Below are positions 44,286-55,294 of a stretch of DNA of 64,000 nucleotides, piece by piece. A program made the translations under genes and the position numbers. The first letter of the stretch is position 1; the number at the start of each line of letters is the position of its first letter. The stretch is from Sesamum alatum (taxonomy: Eukaryota; Streptophyta; Magnoliopsida; Lamiales; Pedaliaceae). The notes beneath the pieces are model-generated. The model made no database searches and was not told the origin of the DNA. It saw only the letters and a program-made list of their open reading frames with translations. The stretch covers positions 22,797,395 to 22,861,394 of the forward strand of contig JACGWO010000004.1 in the NCBI GenBank assembly GCA_034509735.1, in the 5' to 3' direction.

Positions 44286-46200
44286 CCAAGATAAAAGAGG
44301 GCCATCATCATTCCGCTTCCGAAACATGTGGACTAAACACCATAATATTTCAGAGATGATGGCCCAAACCTGGAGACTCCCCACACATGGCTATGGGATG
44401 TATAAGTTACAACCGAAACTATACAAGACTAAGGACTGCCTGAAGACTTGGAATAGAAATATCTTTGGCAACATCTTCAACATAGTGAAAGAAGCCAAAA
44501 GGAAAGCAACTGAAGCATAACATAATTTTGACAGCCATCCCTCTAATGAAAACCTCATACAACTGAATAAATGCAATGTTGAATTGATTCAAGCACTAGC
44601 ATTAGAGGAGGAGTATTGGAAACAAAAAAGCAACTGCAAATGGTTGGTTGAAGGAGAGAGAAACACCAAGTTCATCCATTCCTTGGTCAACAAGAAGAGA
44701 GTTCTATCTAGAGTATATAGAATTGTGGACAATGAGATAGAGATCAGCACACCAGAACAAATCAAACTATTAGCAACGAACTACTTTGAACAGCTCCATA
44801 CTACGGATCATACTTCGGGGAATGCAGAAAATTTCCCATTTAGTTTCCCTCAACTCCCAGCAAACACCCTAGAAGCACACCACTATGCCAACTATGGAAG
44901 AAATCAAAGAAATCATGTTTAGCATAGACAGAAATAGTGTTGCAGGACCAGATGAATTCTACTTAGTCCTCTTTTAGGAATGTTGAGAGTTCATCAAAGA
45001 GGATGTCATGGAAGCAAACCTAGACTTCTTCCATGGCACCCCCATGCCAAGAAGCTTACAACCACCTCTATTACATTAATTCCCAAGGTGGAATCTCCCA
45101 ATCATGAAACGACTTAAGGCCAATCTCCCTCCGGGCTGTGACCAACAAGATCCTCTCAAAAGTCCTTTACAAGAAGATGGCTCAAGCCCTACCATTCATC
45201 ATCTCCCCCACTTAGAGCAGCTTTATCCCAAGTAGAATCATAAGTGACAATATCCTCCTTGCTCAAGAGATGATGCATGATCTTGACCATAGAAAAACCA
45301 AAGGGAATTTGCTCATAGAGCTTGACATGCAAAAAGCCTATGACAGAGTCAACTGGAAATTCTTGTATAGAGTGGTATGTCTTATGGGATTTCCTTCCAG
45401 CTTCATTCATCTCATCAAGCATCTGCTAGAAAACTATTGGTTCACTATCCTTGTGAATGGGGGTACATGTGGCTTCTTTAAACACCCATGGCCTAAGGCA
45501 AGGAGACCTAATCTCCCCAACATTATTTCTCCTAGCAGCTGAAGCTCTTTCCAGAGGTCTGGAACATCTCTACCAATGCAACCTAGGGATGCACTATAAA
45601 GCATGGAGTACTACTAAACTTTCTCATTTGGCATATGCAGATGATGTCATACTATTCACCAATTGTGAGGAAAACTGTCTAACCACACTTATGTCCTTCT
45701 TGCAGAGGTATGCAGCTGATTCTGGCCAAAAAAATCAACCACTAAAAAAGCTCTTTTGATCCCGAAAAAAAGGCTAACCTCAATGCACAAAGGATCAATA
45801 ACATCACAAAATTCAGCCTGAAATCACTTCCCATCACCTATCCGGGGGCTCCCTTATATAAAGGTAACAAGAAAAAAAAAAGTTGTTTGATGATCTTACT
45901 AATAAAATCAGTTCTAAAATTTTAGGATGGGAGCATCGCCTCCTCACATTTAGAGGAAGACTACAACTTATCAGAAGTGTCCTATCTGCCATGCCCATTT
46001 ACCTGCTACAAGTCCTAAGCCCCTCTATTGGAGTGATTCAAAAAATAGAGAAGCTGCTGGCAAAATACTTTTGGTGGTCTAAAGAAAATCAAAAAAGGAT
46101 TCATTGGACCAAATGGAGAAACATCTGTTTTCCGTATGAGGGAGTCTCCAACCATTGTCAAGGCCACCAAAAATGACTCTCCTACCTAGAAAAGAATGTG
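44286..46200 (+). pseudogene. LINE ORF2 reverse transcriptase
   Basis: Motifs: FRFRNMWTKHHN (44320), KSNCKWLVEGERNTKFIHSLVNKKR (44620-44700), LLIELDMQKAYDRVNWKFL (45310-45365), HGLRQGDLISPTLFLLAAEALSRGL (45485-45560), and active site LAYADDVILFTN (45625-45660). Then FRGRLQLIRSVLSAMPIYLLQVLSP (45948-46020) follows. All are standard L1-type RT blocks in order. Stops and frame shifts between segments show decay. Confidence 0.85.
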
Positions 46201-47059
46201 CAAAGTTCAAGTGGCAGCCCAAAGCAACATCTTCTAGACACTGGGACATGGAGAAGCTGATTTTTGGCAAGATTGGTGGATCAATGTAAGCACCCTCCAG
46301 GAATTAACAAGGAACCACAACCCTGCTCACATTCTAGTGAAATGGTTCTGGAGGGACGAGCAGTGGAACATTGAGAGACTGCAGCAGTTGATCTCTTCAG
46401 ACTCCATCCCTATCATTACAATTGTCCCTATTTGCTAGCACTCTTCGATAGTCTCATTGGAGGCTCTTCACCAATGGAGCCTTCTCCACTGCAAAATCTT
46501 GGAACCACCTCAGACATCACAAAGTTATCCAACCTTTCTACCAAATGTTGTGGTCGAACCTCCTGACACCCTCTATGTCCATCTTCAACTGAAGGCTTGC
46601 TAAGTCATGGATAACTCTAGAAAAAACACTTCAACAAAAAGGAATCTACCTTGCTTCCAAATGTTGCTACTGTAACAAAGAGGAAACCATCAATCACCTT
46701 TTTTATGGAATGCCTTGAAGTTTTTATTGTTTGGGAATTCTTTGCTATCAAATTCCAGGTCACCCTCCCGAAAAAGGATGTCATCCGTACATTCATTATA
46801 GCCTGGAAAAGATCCAACTCAGCCAAAGGCCAACTCAAAGATATTTTACCAACTATCATTTGTTGATACATCTGAAAGCCCGAAATGAGACAAGAAATGA
46901 AGGAGTAGCACTCTAGCACAACACATCATCCTCAAAATCTTGACACATATCCATCTCCTCCACAAAAGCAAACTGCTAAAAGCTGAGCATTTTGTTGGAG
47001 ATCAGCTTGTTGCCAGAAACCTTAATATCCACATTCCTCACAAGGAGAAACAACTCACT

Positions 47060-47590
47060 TGCACAATGGTCTCTTGGGAAAAACCTGAGAATGGATGGAT
47101 GAAACTCAATACAGATGAGACCTCTAAGGGTGTCCCTTAGGAGCTGGTGGCATTCTTAGAGACCATCTTGGTAGAGTTTCTTTTGCCTTCTTGGAGCCAT
47201 TAGGGTAATCAACCAATAGTCCAGCTGATCTCTGAGCCATACTTAGGGGGCTAAAAATCTGTGCGAGAAAGGGGTTAATAAGATCTGGATAGAGACTGAT
47301 GCAGCATACATCATCAACCTGCTAACACCTCCCCCCCCCCCCCCCCGCTAAAGGAGCCTAGATGATCCAAAACACACTGCAGCAGATTAAAGGACACCTG
47401 AGGCACATTGACTTCAAAATCTCCCACATATATAGGGAAGGTAACCAAGCAGCTGATCACCTTGCAAATTAGGCATACATAGAGGACACTTTCCAGGAAT
47501 TCACAAAGGACCAACTAAAGGGTAAGATAAGAGGTATTATTCACTTTGATACCATTAGTCTCTCCTCTTTACGGTTTAAGCACAAGCATC
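47060..47590 (+). pseudogene. LINE RNase H domain
   Basis: Reads GWMKLNTDETSKGVP (RNase H start with its aspartate), GAGGILRDHLGRV, and HIDFKISHIYREGNQAADHLAN near the C terminus. These are plant LINE-type RNase H motifs. It is broken by stops and by a C homopolymer (47331-47346). Confidence 0.7.
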
Positions 47591-48302
47591 ACTAATAGTT
47601 TTAGCCTCTTACAGGGGCTGAAATCAATTAGTACTCCATATCTGCTCTCCCATTCCTGCTTGGATTTTTGCCCCCTGTTAGTTATATGATTTTCACATTG
47701 TTTTGTGGTTGTGTGATTTGCTGGTTTACTATTTGTTGTATCACATGCTGGACCTCTATTATGCTGAATTTACCCCTGGTTCCCTTGCTAGTTTATGCTT
47801 TATTGCCTTTTATCATAATGATAATGCTGAGTTAGGATGGAAGAGACCTCTCAATTATGGTATTGTGCATTACAACTCTTCTTCTATCTACTACGGCTGC
47901 TATCTTTATGCTCGTCTGTTGCGTTATTGGACACTTGCTATGTATATAGCTGCTATACCCTATTTCGAGCAGGTCCCCTGTTTTTATAAGTACCAGATGA
48001 TTGGCTGGGTGCTGGGCTTTACACTATTTAGAAATACTTTTTGACACTCAAACACTACTCACCCAGACTAATCTTTTTGACCTGCAGAAGTTCCACTAGT
48101 CCTTATATTCTTTATTAGTGCTGTAACGGAGTAGTACTCCTTGTCTACACTTCCTCACATTACTTTTGGGATTCTTGTAAGGGACTAGTCATCCTTATTT
48201 ATGTTTTCGTAGATTATTTAAGGGAGTTAGTAGGGGACCCCAAAAAGCTCCAACCCCCCCCCCCCCCCACCCTCGAGAGGTTTAATTAAAAAAGAAGAAA
48301 AA
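47591..48302 (+). other. LINE 3' untranslated region and A-rich tail
   Basis: No domain. It ends in TCGAGAGGTTTAATTAAAAAAGAAG before the target repeat. A C homopolymer lies at 48254-48268. The 113-aa open stretch at 47703-48044 shows no recognisable motif and I do not call it a gene. Confidence 0.6.
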
Positions 48303-48465
48303 AAGCATTGTCACATGGGTCTTTGCCATCCTTCTCGAGCATGCAGCTGATGCCCGCAGCCCCGGCCAATGAAGTCTCAACCGACAGATCAATGCAACAG
48401 TCGGTCGGGGATGCTGAGACTCAGCCTCCCGTTGATGAACATGGCGGCGAACCATTAGATTAGGA
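48303..48465 (+). pseudogene. CACTA second protein C-terminal tail, right of the LINE
   Basis: After the second copy of the 18-bp repeat (48303-48320), one frame reads to an acidic end (MQLMPAAPANEVSTD...PPVDEHGGEPLD, stop at about 48463). This is consistent with the missing C terminus of the gene broken at 35502. About 215 bp later the CACTA 3' subterminal region begins. Confidence 0.5.
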
Positions 48466-49214
48466 TGTTTTATTTTGTTTTAGTTTTTATTTTAATAGGA
48501 TTTGTGAAATGTACATTTTTTAATCTATTAGTCATAATTTATTATCTCCGAAAATAATTATCTTCAATTTTAAATTTAATTCCAAATACAATTAAATAGA
48601 AAATATTTTAATATGGAATATTAATAATAATTAAACCAAATAAAATTCAATTTTTCATACATTAACAATTTTCCAACAACATTAGGAACGGCAACCGTCA
48701 AAAAATACCGTCCCAGCTAAAATACAAGAAAAATTTTAGTAGTAGATTTTAGAACGACAATAGTCAAAAATTTGATAAACTCTTCCGGCGAACTTCCTGG
48801 CGGAAACTCCGATGGCAAATAATATCCAAAATATAGTTTAATCCGTTGAAATATTCCAGCCAAATTAAAGAAATTATGTCGGACTATCCTTAGAAAATCC
48901 ATCCTAAAAAAGATCTTCATTTGAAACAAATACCCATTCCAAAAATCATCTGTATCTCCATTAGAAATAAATAATTTTATTATTCGTCTCTTCGACATAT
49001 TTTTCGATGGTTTTGTAGAAACCATCGGAATTCGGTTTGAAATTTTTGGACAAAAGTGATACCGTTGGAATGTTGTTGAAGTGATTTCCGAACATCACTT
49101 TTTTAGATGGATGCTTTTCCATCGGAAAAACTATCAACACTAAAAATAATTCTTGCCAGTTCGTCTAAAATTCAATTGGAGAAAACATCACTATAGGGGG
49201 TTTTGTATGTAGTG
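48466..49214 (+). repeat. CACTA 3' subterminal region and terminus
   Basis: AT-rich, with scattered short motifs such as CGACGG/CCGTCG relatives (ATCGGAATT, TCCGATGG, CCGTTGGAA) in the inverse sense of the 5' subterminal region. The end is TTTTGTATGTAGTG at 49214, followed by TTT. Confidence 0.55.
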
Positions 49215-49217
49215 TTT

Positions 49218-50180
49218 AACAATATTTCATCATATTCTATTATTATATAAACATTTAATGGTCTAATTAAATTTTGAATTAAGGATCATTATATTCAGAA
49301 CTATATTGGCATTATATATTTCATAAGACCCATTTATCAACTGCAGCTATAATCACAAAGATAGCCCGTACTAGATCAAGAAATACACAATAGAAGGCAT
49401 TATATAGTTCACAGCTGGTCCATTTCGTACGTGGTTTTTGCATAATCATATAAAACTAGCAGCTGCAGTGTTTGGTAACAATTAAGTATGAATGAATTTT
49501 TTAAGTGATTACATTGAAGAAATTGTATTTTGTTTTTTTTTTTATCCCATCATTTAGGTTATGTACACTATAGTCACATTGTTTACGAATTCTTGAAAAT
49601 TGTCTCGTAACTTTAAAAAGGTTATCACTTTCAGTTCTCCTACCAACAGTCACATAGTCGTTTCCCTCCATTATGAAAAGATAATGACAATGTGGTTTGC
49701 ACGTGGTTTTTTTCCGTCAATTTCCTGAAGGAAGTTTGCAGGACGATTGAAAATGAAACTGTTTTCAAGTTATCGGACTATTTTTGAAAACCTCGTATGT
49801 AATGGGACTTGAAACGTATTGGGCATAAGTTATAAGACGAAAATTGCAATTTCCCCTATTATCAAATTTGAGGTAAATTTTCCCTAAATTTTAGCATAAG
49901 ATCCAATTTAAATCATCTTTATACACGTAAATTAGCTATTTGGAGTTTCACAGATCTTATCCTATTGGTAATGTCCGAATCTAAAGCTCTCTAATAAAAA
50001 AGAGATCTTAGGTTCAAATTTCACATATATTTGTATTTTGTTTGATATATGCAATTGATCGCTCGCTCGTAAAATAGATATTTGGAGCCAATGAGAATGT
50101 TATATTCAGCAATTAATATTTAATACATACATATGTATTATGATTGAAATTTTCAACTACACCATATGAGAATGGCCCAG
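49218..50180. other. Intergenic DNA, nothing certain
   Basis: No ORF of interest. 49530-49860 contains sequence ending GCAATTTCCCC that looks like an old non-autonomous element, but no paired terminus was found. Confidence 0.4.
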
Positions 50181-50232
50181 GCGAAGAATGTTAAGCCATA
50201 AACTGGGCGAAGAATGTTAAGCCATAAACTGG
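50181..50232 (-). repeat. 26-bp tandem duplication over the esterase stop codon
   Basis: GCGAAGAATGTTAAGCCATAAACTGG is present twice in direct order (50181-50206 and 50207-50232). On the minus strand each unit holds the last codons and TAA stop of the esterase. Translation stops in the first unit read, so the protein end is unchanged. Confidence 0.9.
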
Positions 50233-51202
50233 GCGAAGGCATCAGCCATCATTTTCCCAACCTGGACTTCACCATCTGTGCTAAGATGCAACCCGTCATG
50301 TCCAATCTTCATTCCTTTTGCATCAACACATTTTACATTTGGAAGGTCAATTTCTAGCTGAGCTTTTCTTACTTCATCTATATAAGGCCCTTCTGCTGAC
50401 GCCAATGCAACCTACACAAAAAACAAATCCCATAAATAATTCATTGTACTGCATTTTCTATTGTACATAATATATACAAAATGTGCATAAAATACTTGTT
50501 TAAATTAATAAAATGTAATTTTTAAATATGCCATACATTTATTTAGTAAAAATTCAACATACATAAACAACAAACCATCGTAAATTTAGAAAGTTATCTT
50601 TATACCTGGATTACAGGAAGCTTAGGCAGCTTCAAATCGGATCGAATGTCAGTAAAGAACTTTTGCAACCTTGACTTGTATAATTTAGCATCCTCTTGAC
50701 TCCGTGTATCACTCTCACCTTGGTACCATAAAATAGCCCGAATTATTCCTCCACCTTGCAACGCTGCATGAGCCCGAGACAAAAGTTGTTTGTAGAGTGG
50801 GCCCCCACGCCTCCACTCGCTTATCTGTGTTCCTCCGATGGCGCAAGGGACCAAACCAATGTCCCCAATGCTTAAGTTCTTCTTCAAAACTGAATTGGCG
50901 AATGCCAGCCCAGGCCCTATCCCGCAAGTTTTTAGGTAATCTATGTCACGATGGAGAGGCGGCTGAGCCTTTTCCCATTTCTGCTGGGCATTGAACCGGA
51001 GGACTTTCTGACTTGGTTTGCATTCAGGAGGGACATATCTATCCCACATGCCCCTCTTGATGCCTCCTCGGCCAGCCATATTGCTTTGTCCAGCTAGTAT
51101 GAATATGCTTTTGCCTTGTGAGGCATTAGCTTCAGATGCAGTTTTGGTGCTGATCACCAAAGTGGAGCAAGACAAAAGCACTAACCAAATAAGGGAAGAC
51201 AT
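50217..51202 (-). CDS. SASA-domain carbohydrate esterase (SGNH hydrolase), two exons
   Basis: Exon 1 is 51202-50606. The intron is 50605-50412 (194 bp, GTATAAAG...TGTAG). Exon 2 is 50411-50217. The join falls between codons and gives 263 aa, close to the usual length of plant SASA (DUF303) proteins such as At4g34215. An N-terminal hydrophobic stretch (SSLIWLVLLSCSTLVIS) suggests a secretory signal. Block I GQSNMAG (38-44) carries the nucleophile Ser40. CAIGGTQISEW (120-130) and WYQGESD (159-165) follow, and D238-x-x-H241 near the end completes the triad. The family removes O-acetyl groups from carbohydrates; substrate is unknown here. The first ATG after the TATA box is used as the start. All catalytic blocks are intact and no stop is seen, so it is likely functional. 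Neighbours are transposons and say nothing about its role. Confidence 0.9.
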
Positions 51203-51264
51203 GGCTTCCCTATGGCAAAGTGCATGAAATTAGTGCAGGCTATTAGTTATCTTTTAGCCTTGGG

Positions 51265-51272
51265 TATATATA
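51265..51272 (-). promoter_or_regulatory. TATA box of the esterase gene
   Basis: TATATATA on the minus strand, 63 bp upstream of the ATG, a normal spacing for a short 5' leader. No other promoter element is claimed. Confidence 0.5.
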
Positions 51273-51711
51273 GATCAATGGGTCTACTATTTATTGGAGA
51301 CTTCTTCGCGTTAATTTGGAAGACCACTTCTACATCTATAAACATGGAGAGACAACTCATTTGCAACTGTTTTTTGAGAATGCTACGCGAAATTTTAAGA
51401 AGTAAGCAGTTTTATTTCAAAATTTAAGTAAGCAGTTTTATTTCAAAATTTCAATGGATTTGGAAAAGTCCCATTTTTATCATCCATTCCATATATATAA
51501 GTATGAATTATTGGACAAAGTGTTTTTCCATTTTTTTTAATTTTCGGATTTGATTGAATTATTCTTAAAACTGTAATACCATCTATATCTATATCTATAT
51601 CTAAATAAAAGAAGTGTGAATCCCATTAGTATTTGTTCCTATGGTGAAGAGATATTACCCTTACTTAAGTGTTCTTGAAGTAAGAAATAAAAAAATATTG
51701 AGGAAGAAGCG

Positions 51712-52516
51712 GTGAATTTTTCATTAATCTAACAACAAAAGAACAACAACACAACCCAGTCTTACACTGAAAACAAACAAAAAGCAACTAAATACAAAAG
51801 CCATAAACAGAGCTAAGCACTAAACTAAAAACCGAGAAATGCTAACGACCTAAGTACCAACAAAAGATACTAGGCTAACACAAAGTAGACACACAAAACC
51901 AGACCCAGCCACCACAGTATATGACAACTTCTATGCACATAAAATAATCAGATTTTCGAAATATTCCGGCCAGCAAGCTCATAACCACTAACCGACATTA
52001 ATCCTCATCATAGAACGAGCCTCCCTGTATTGACACAGGAACTAAAACGATTCCTGAACCACAGGAAGTGGATCAAAGCACTTACCTTCCATCACCATTT
52101 TATTCCGACTATGCCAAAAAGCCAAACAAATTGTCAAGAGCCATTCAAACTCCTGTTTACTAACTGCTGAACAAACACCACACATCCACATTGCTACTCC
52201 ACCGGACCAGTTTGCAATCACTCTCCATGGAATATTCGATAATGCCTAGAAAACTCTTGCAAATTCGCACTAAGCCAAGATCCACATCGAACACAACTAG
52301 CAACCACTCCGTAAGCCCTCCTTGCCAGGTTTGCAGAAGTAGGAACAACATCAAAATAGAATCTCCACGCCATCACCTTACGCCAGAAACCACTATCCTC
52401 TATACCCACAACAGGGAACATTTGAGACGAGGATGCCACCCTCTGTTCTTCTAACTCCCCCACCAAACGGTACGCACTTTTAACAGAGAACATACCATTC
52501 CTACCCAGTTGCCACA
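51712..52516 (-). pseudogene. LINE zf-RVT/C-terminal fragment
   Basis: On the minus strand GMFSVKSAYRLVGELE, FWRKVMAWRFYFDVVPTSANLARRAYGV and CVRCGSWL match LINE ORF2 zf-RVT motifs (SVKSAY, then W and a Cys pair). Weak coding continues to about 51990 (LDNLFGFLA-like). It is directly joined to copia copy C at about 52517. The piece is truncated on both sides. Confidence 0.65.
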
Positions 52517-52583
52517 CCAACCGAGTGTAACCTTTTGCTACAAGCCTGGCTTTGAAAGGTTGTAACCTCCCTGTCAGCTCCAA
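52218..52583 (-). pseudogene. Chimeric ORF: copia RT fused in frame to LINE zf-RVT
   Basis: A single 121-codon open frame starts with copia RT sequence (FKARLVAKGYTR, from the conserved TTFKARLVAKGYTQRPG block) and, from about residue 22, becomes LINE zf-RVT (GRNGMFSVKSAYRLVGELEEQ). The junction lies at about 52517. No sign of expression is visible, and the listed start is a leftover of the copia gene. It is a fusion by recombination or insertion, not a known gene. Confidence 0.65.
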
Positions 52584-52654
52584 GCTTACGTTTGTAGACT
52601 CATTTATACCCTACGGGTTTTTACCCCTTTGGGTGGGTCCACTAGGGTCCAAAC

Positions 52655-53310
52655 CTAATTTGCACTCGTCGAGTCCATTTCGAATTTCATGGGCTCAAGC
52701 CACTTATCCAAATCGATGTTCGACATCGCTTCTCCATACGTCTTTGGATCATTATCCAACTGACCGGTCAGGTCCAGAAATCCGTACCTATCAGGTGGTT
52801 GGGATACTCTGTCCAACCTAAGAAGGGCTGGAACATTATCAGTGGGAACCACTGGTTCAGATGTCACTGTTGTCTCATGGGGTACCTCACTTGATTCCTT
52901 AAGAAGTACCTCATCACGTAGACCATCCGATGGAAAACCCTTTCCCAAGAATACTGCGTTTCGCGAGATAAACACCTTTGCTCGGACGGATCATAGAAAT
53001 AATTCCCTGCAGTTTCTTTTGGATATCCAATGAACCTGCATAAACTAGACCTGGAGTCCAGTTTATCTCCCACTAATCTCTTGACATATGCCGGGCAACC
53101 CCACACTTTCAAGTATTTGCAGGAGGCAGGCTTGCCATGCCATATCTCATATGGCGTCTGGGATATCTTCTTAAATGGCGTCGTGTTCAAAAGTTTGGCA
53201 GCGGTCTCAAGAGCATATCCCCAGAAGGACAAAGGGAGTTCGGTAAAACTCATCATGGATCGGACCATGTCCAACAAGGTCCGATTCCTCCTTTCAGACA
53301 CACCATTCAA
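52655..53310 (-). pseudogene. Copia C integrase C-terminal part and RT start
   Basis: 53310-52864 reads [40 protein letters not shown] (catalytic Glu region of integrase) and KVWGCPAYVKRLVGDKLDSRSSLCRFIGYPKETAGNYFYDP. 52975-52655 continues to NDPKTYGEAMSNIDLDKWLEPMKFEMDS, the start of RT. A frame change separates the two. It ends in the fusion at 52517. Confidence 0.78.
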
Positions 53311-53444
53311 CTGTGGTGTTCCAGGAGGAGTCCACTAAGAGAGAATTTCATTCTCTTTTTTTAGATAATAAGTGAACTCGCCACTTAAATACTCTGTACC
53401 TCAATCCGACCAAGGGTCTTTGATCTTACGATTGGTTTGGTTCT

Positions 53445-54448
53445 CTACTTTAATCTGTATTCCTTAAACCTTCCAAAGGCTTTAGACTTGTACTTCATTA
53501 GGTAAACATAACCATACCGTGAATGATCATCGATAAAAATTATGAAGTATGAGTACCCAGATTTAATAGACCACAGACATCCGTATGGATCAAATCCAAT
53601 AGACCGTTGGCTGGCGTGCTTTGTCCAACAAAGGATTTCTTGGTCATCTTTCCCTTCAAACAGGATTCGCAGATCGGTAGGTTGTCCAAATCGTGTATTT
53701 CTAGACTGTTTGAGTCCACCGACCGGGGCGCTAGGAGCGCGAGCAGGGGCTGCAACCGTCTTCCCATTTCCCTTCTTCCTCTTCCAGTTTCCGGCCCTCT
53801 TGCCATTTGCCTTGGAGTTCGAAGCCTCTCCTATCAATACCGCCGGTGCAGACTTGTGGGTCGTTGCATCGTATTGAACCAGCATGTTGATCAACTCATG
53901 ACTAGACTTCTCAAGTCCGTTCATGTTGTATTTTACAACAAACAGGTCATAGGATGGAAGAAGCGACTGAAGGATCACATCTAGGTACGTGTCATTGTTA
54001 AGCCCCACTTAAATGTCCTCGAGCTTCTCCACTAGGGATAGCATCCTGACCCCATGACTCCGTACAGACAACCCTTAAGCTAGCTTTAGTGCCAAAGAAT
54101 GCTTTTGTGGCGACATATCTAATATGCCTGTCCGGAACTGCATAAACCTCGTTCATGCAGAGCATTATGGTGAAGATATTGTCCGATCTCTCATATTGCC
54201 TCTGGAGGTCGTTAGACATTGAAGCTAATATGATATTGCGTACTTTTTTATTGTCCTCATGCCATTTCTCGAACGTCAAACGTTCTTCTGTCGTAGACTG
54301 CTCCAGAAGTCGCTCGGCGGCGGCTCATCCAAGACGTAGCTTGGTTCTCGAAACTGAGGACAATCCTCAGGTTTCTTAGCCATTCCAAATAGCTCGTTCC
54401 GTTGAATTTATTAGTCTCAAGTACCATGGTCAAAGGATTCCTAGACAT
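53445..54448 (-). pseudogene. Copia C gag joined to integrase region by internal deletion
   Basis: Gag blocks read in three frames (54448-54257, 54279-53998, 54008-53445). In the last, basic gag sequence (WKRKKGNGKTVAAPARAP) passes within a few codons to the pre-integrase region (SLEIHDLDNLPICESCLKGKMTKKSF, LLDLIHTDVCG; alternate frame 53540-53806). The zinc knuckle and protease are absent. The DDHSRYGYVYLM integrase block follows near 53520. It is inactive. Confidence 0.75.
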
Positions 54449-55294
54449 ATCTACATTTATGAACATATAAAGCAGAAATTTACAGATGATGGTAATATTA
54501 TTATTCAAGTTGAAGACATGGTCTTTTAGTCTTTATCCCTCCCACTATTTATACGAAAGTCCACCACTCTCAAGTGGAGTTTTGGGAAACCATTTCCTAG
54601 TGGGATCGGGATCCACAAGCGTGATCTCCCTGCCCCGCTTTTACGATTCACATGAAGAAAACCTCATGGGAGATATCCAATATCATTCTCATCCAATGAG
54701 ATTCCCAAGATATTTTGCCTCACCTATTCGAATTTTAATTGTATAATTATATTCTTCACAAATAAAGTTTTTTAATCATTATAATAGATTGAAATTTTCA
54801 TACAAATCTATGATATATTTATAGATTGGATATCCATAGAATTTTTCTAATTCGTTTACTTTATAGTTATTTCCTTATATTTGTAATTTGACTTATAATA
54901 AACAAATAGCACTATAATGTATGGATTTTCTAAAGTATTTCAGATATATAATAAATCTAATTATCAAGATCGTATTTCACATATATGAATTAGATATGAT
55001 GTTTTATTTTAAGTGGAACTAAATAATAGAGCATACGTTAATAAAGTACTTTCGCCTATGATAAAAGTTACGATGAAAGTATGAATTACTTTTGTTTATC
55101 TCTTCATAATATAATAAAATTAAAATAATGATAAAAACGATTGAAATGAGTAGAGGTAAAGTATAATTATTTTGATACTAAGAATTTATTCAATTTGAAT
55201 TAGTTTTTTTTAAATATAACTAACAATTAGCTAACTATAATATTTATCTCTAAAAATATATTTTTACATATGCATAGCACGTTATACTTTCTAG

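Larger units (their letters stand above)
35503..48302 (+). mobile_element. L1-type LINE, nearly complete, split by copia copy B
   Basis: The 18-bp AAGCATTGTCACATGGGT occurs at 35485-35502 and again at 48303-48320, immediately after a poly(A)-like tail (TTAATTAAAAAAGAAGAAAA). That is the LINE signature of a target duplication next to the tail. The LINE 5' part is 35503 to about 35623. It resumes at 42399 with ORF1, endonuclease (43635), RT (YADD at 45634-45645) and RNase H (about 47060-47590). Many stops make it dead. Confidence 0.65.
28852..49214 (+). mobile_element. CACTA (En/Spm) transposon with nested insertions
   Basis: The left end is CACTGCAAAAAATACAAC at 28852, preceded by TTT. The right end ...TTTTGTATGTAGTG stops at 49214, followed by TTT (49215-49217), giving the 3-bp target duplication expected for CACTA. 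The ends align as imperfect inverted repeats, including a shared TATAGTGAT at about 28872 and its complement near 49190. Inside are a Tnp2-like gene, a second transposase-type gene, and a LINE (35503-48302) with a copia element nested in it. Without the nested insertion it would be about 7.6 kb. The TTT duplication carries little information on its own. Confidence 0.6.
52517..54728 (-). mobile_element. Ty1/copia fragment, copy C
   Basis: On the minus strand, leader (54728-54449), gag (54448 onward, MSRNPLTMVLETNKFNGTSY), a gag-to-integrase deletion join, integrase, and the first RT block to about 52517. Both LTRs are missing. The family is that of copies A, B and D but the copy is more diverged. 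Confidence 0.82.
51582..55294 (+). mobile_element. Helitron-like element 2 with retroelement cargo
   Basis: The left end is A|TCTATATCTATATCTATATC at 51582, continuing AAATAAAAGAAGTGTGAATC. This matches the 5' ends at 6311 and 55295 over about 70 bp. The right end has a short hairpin-like TGC...GCACGT (about 55271-55281) and TTTCTAG ending at 55294, followed by T. A before TC and T after CTAG fit the Helitron A/T insertion rule. Inside are a LINE C-terminal piece, copia copy C and AT-rich sequence. The cargo could also have inserted later. Confidence 0.5.

Noticed and set aside
47703..48044. 113-aa open frame with hydrophobic stretches
   Set aside because: Lies in the LINE 3' untranslated region, no family motif, and is consistent with chance.
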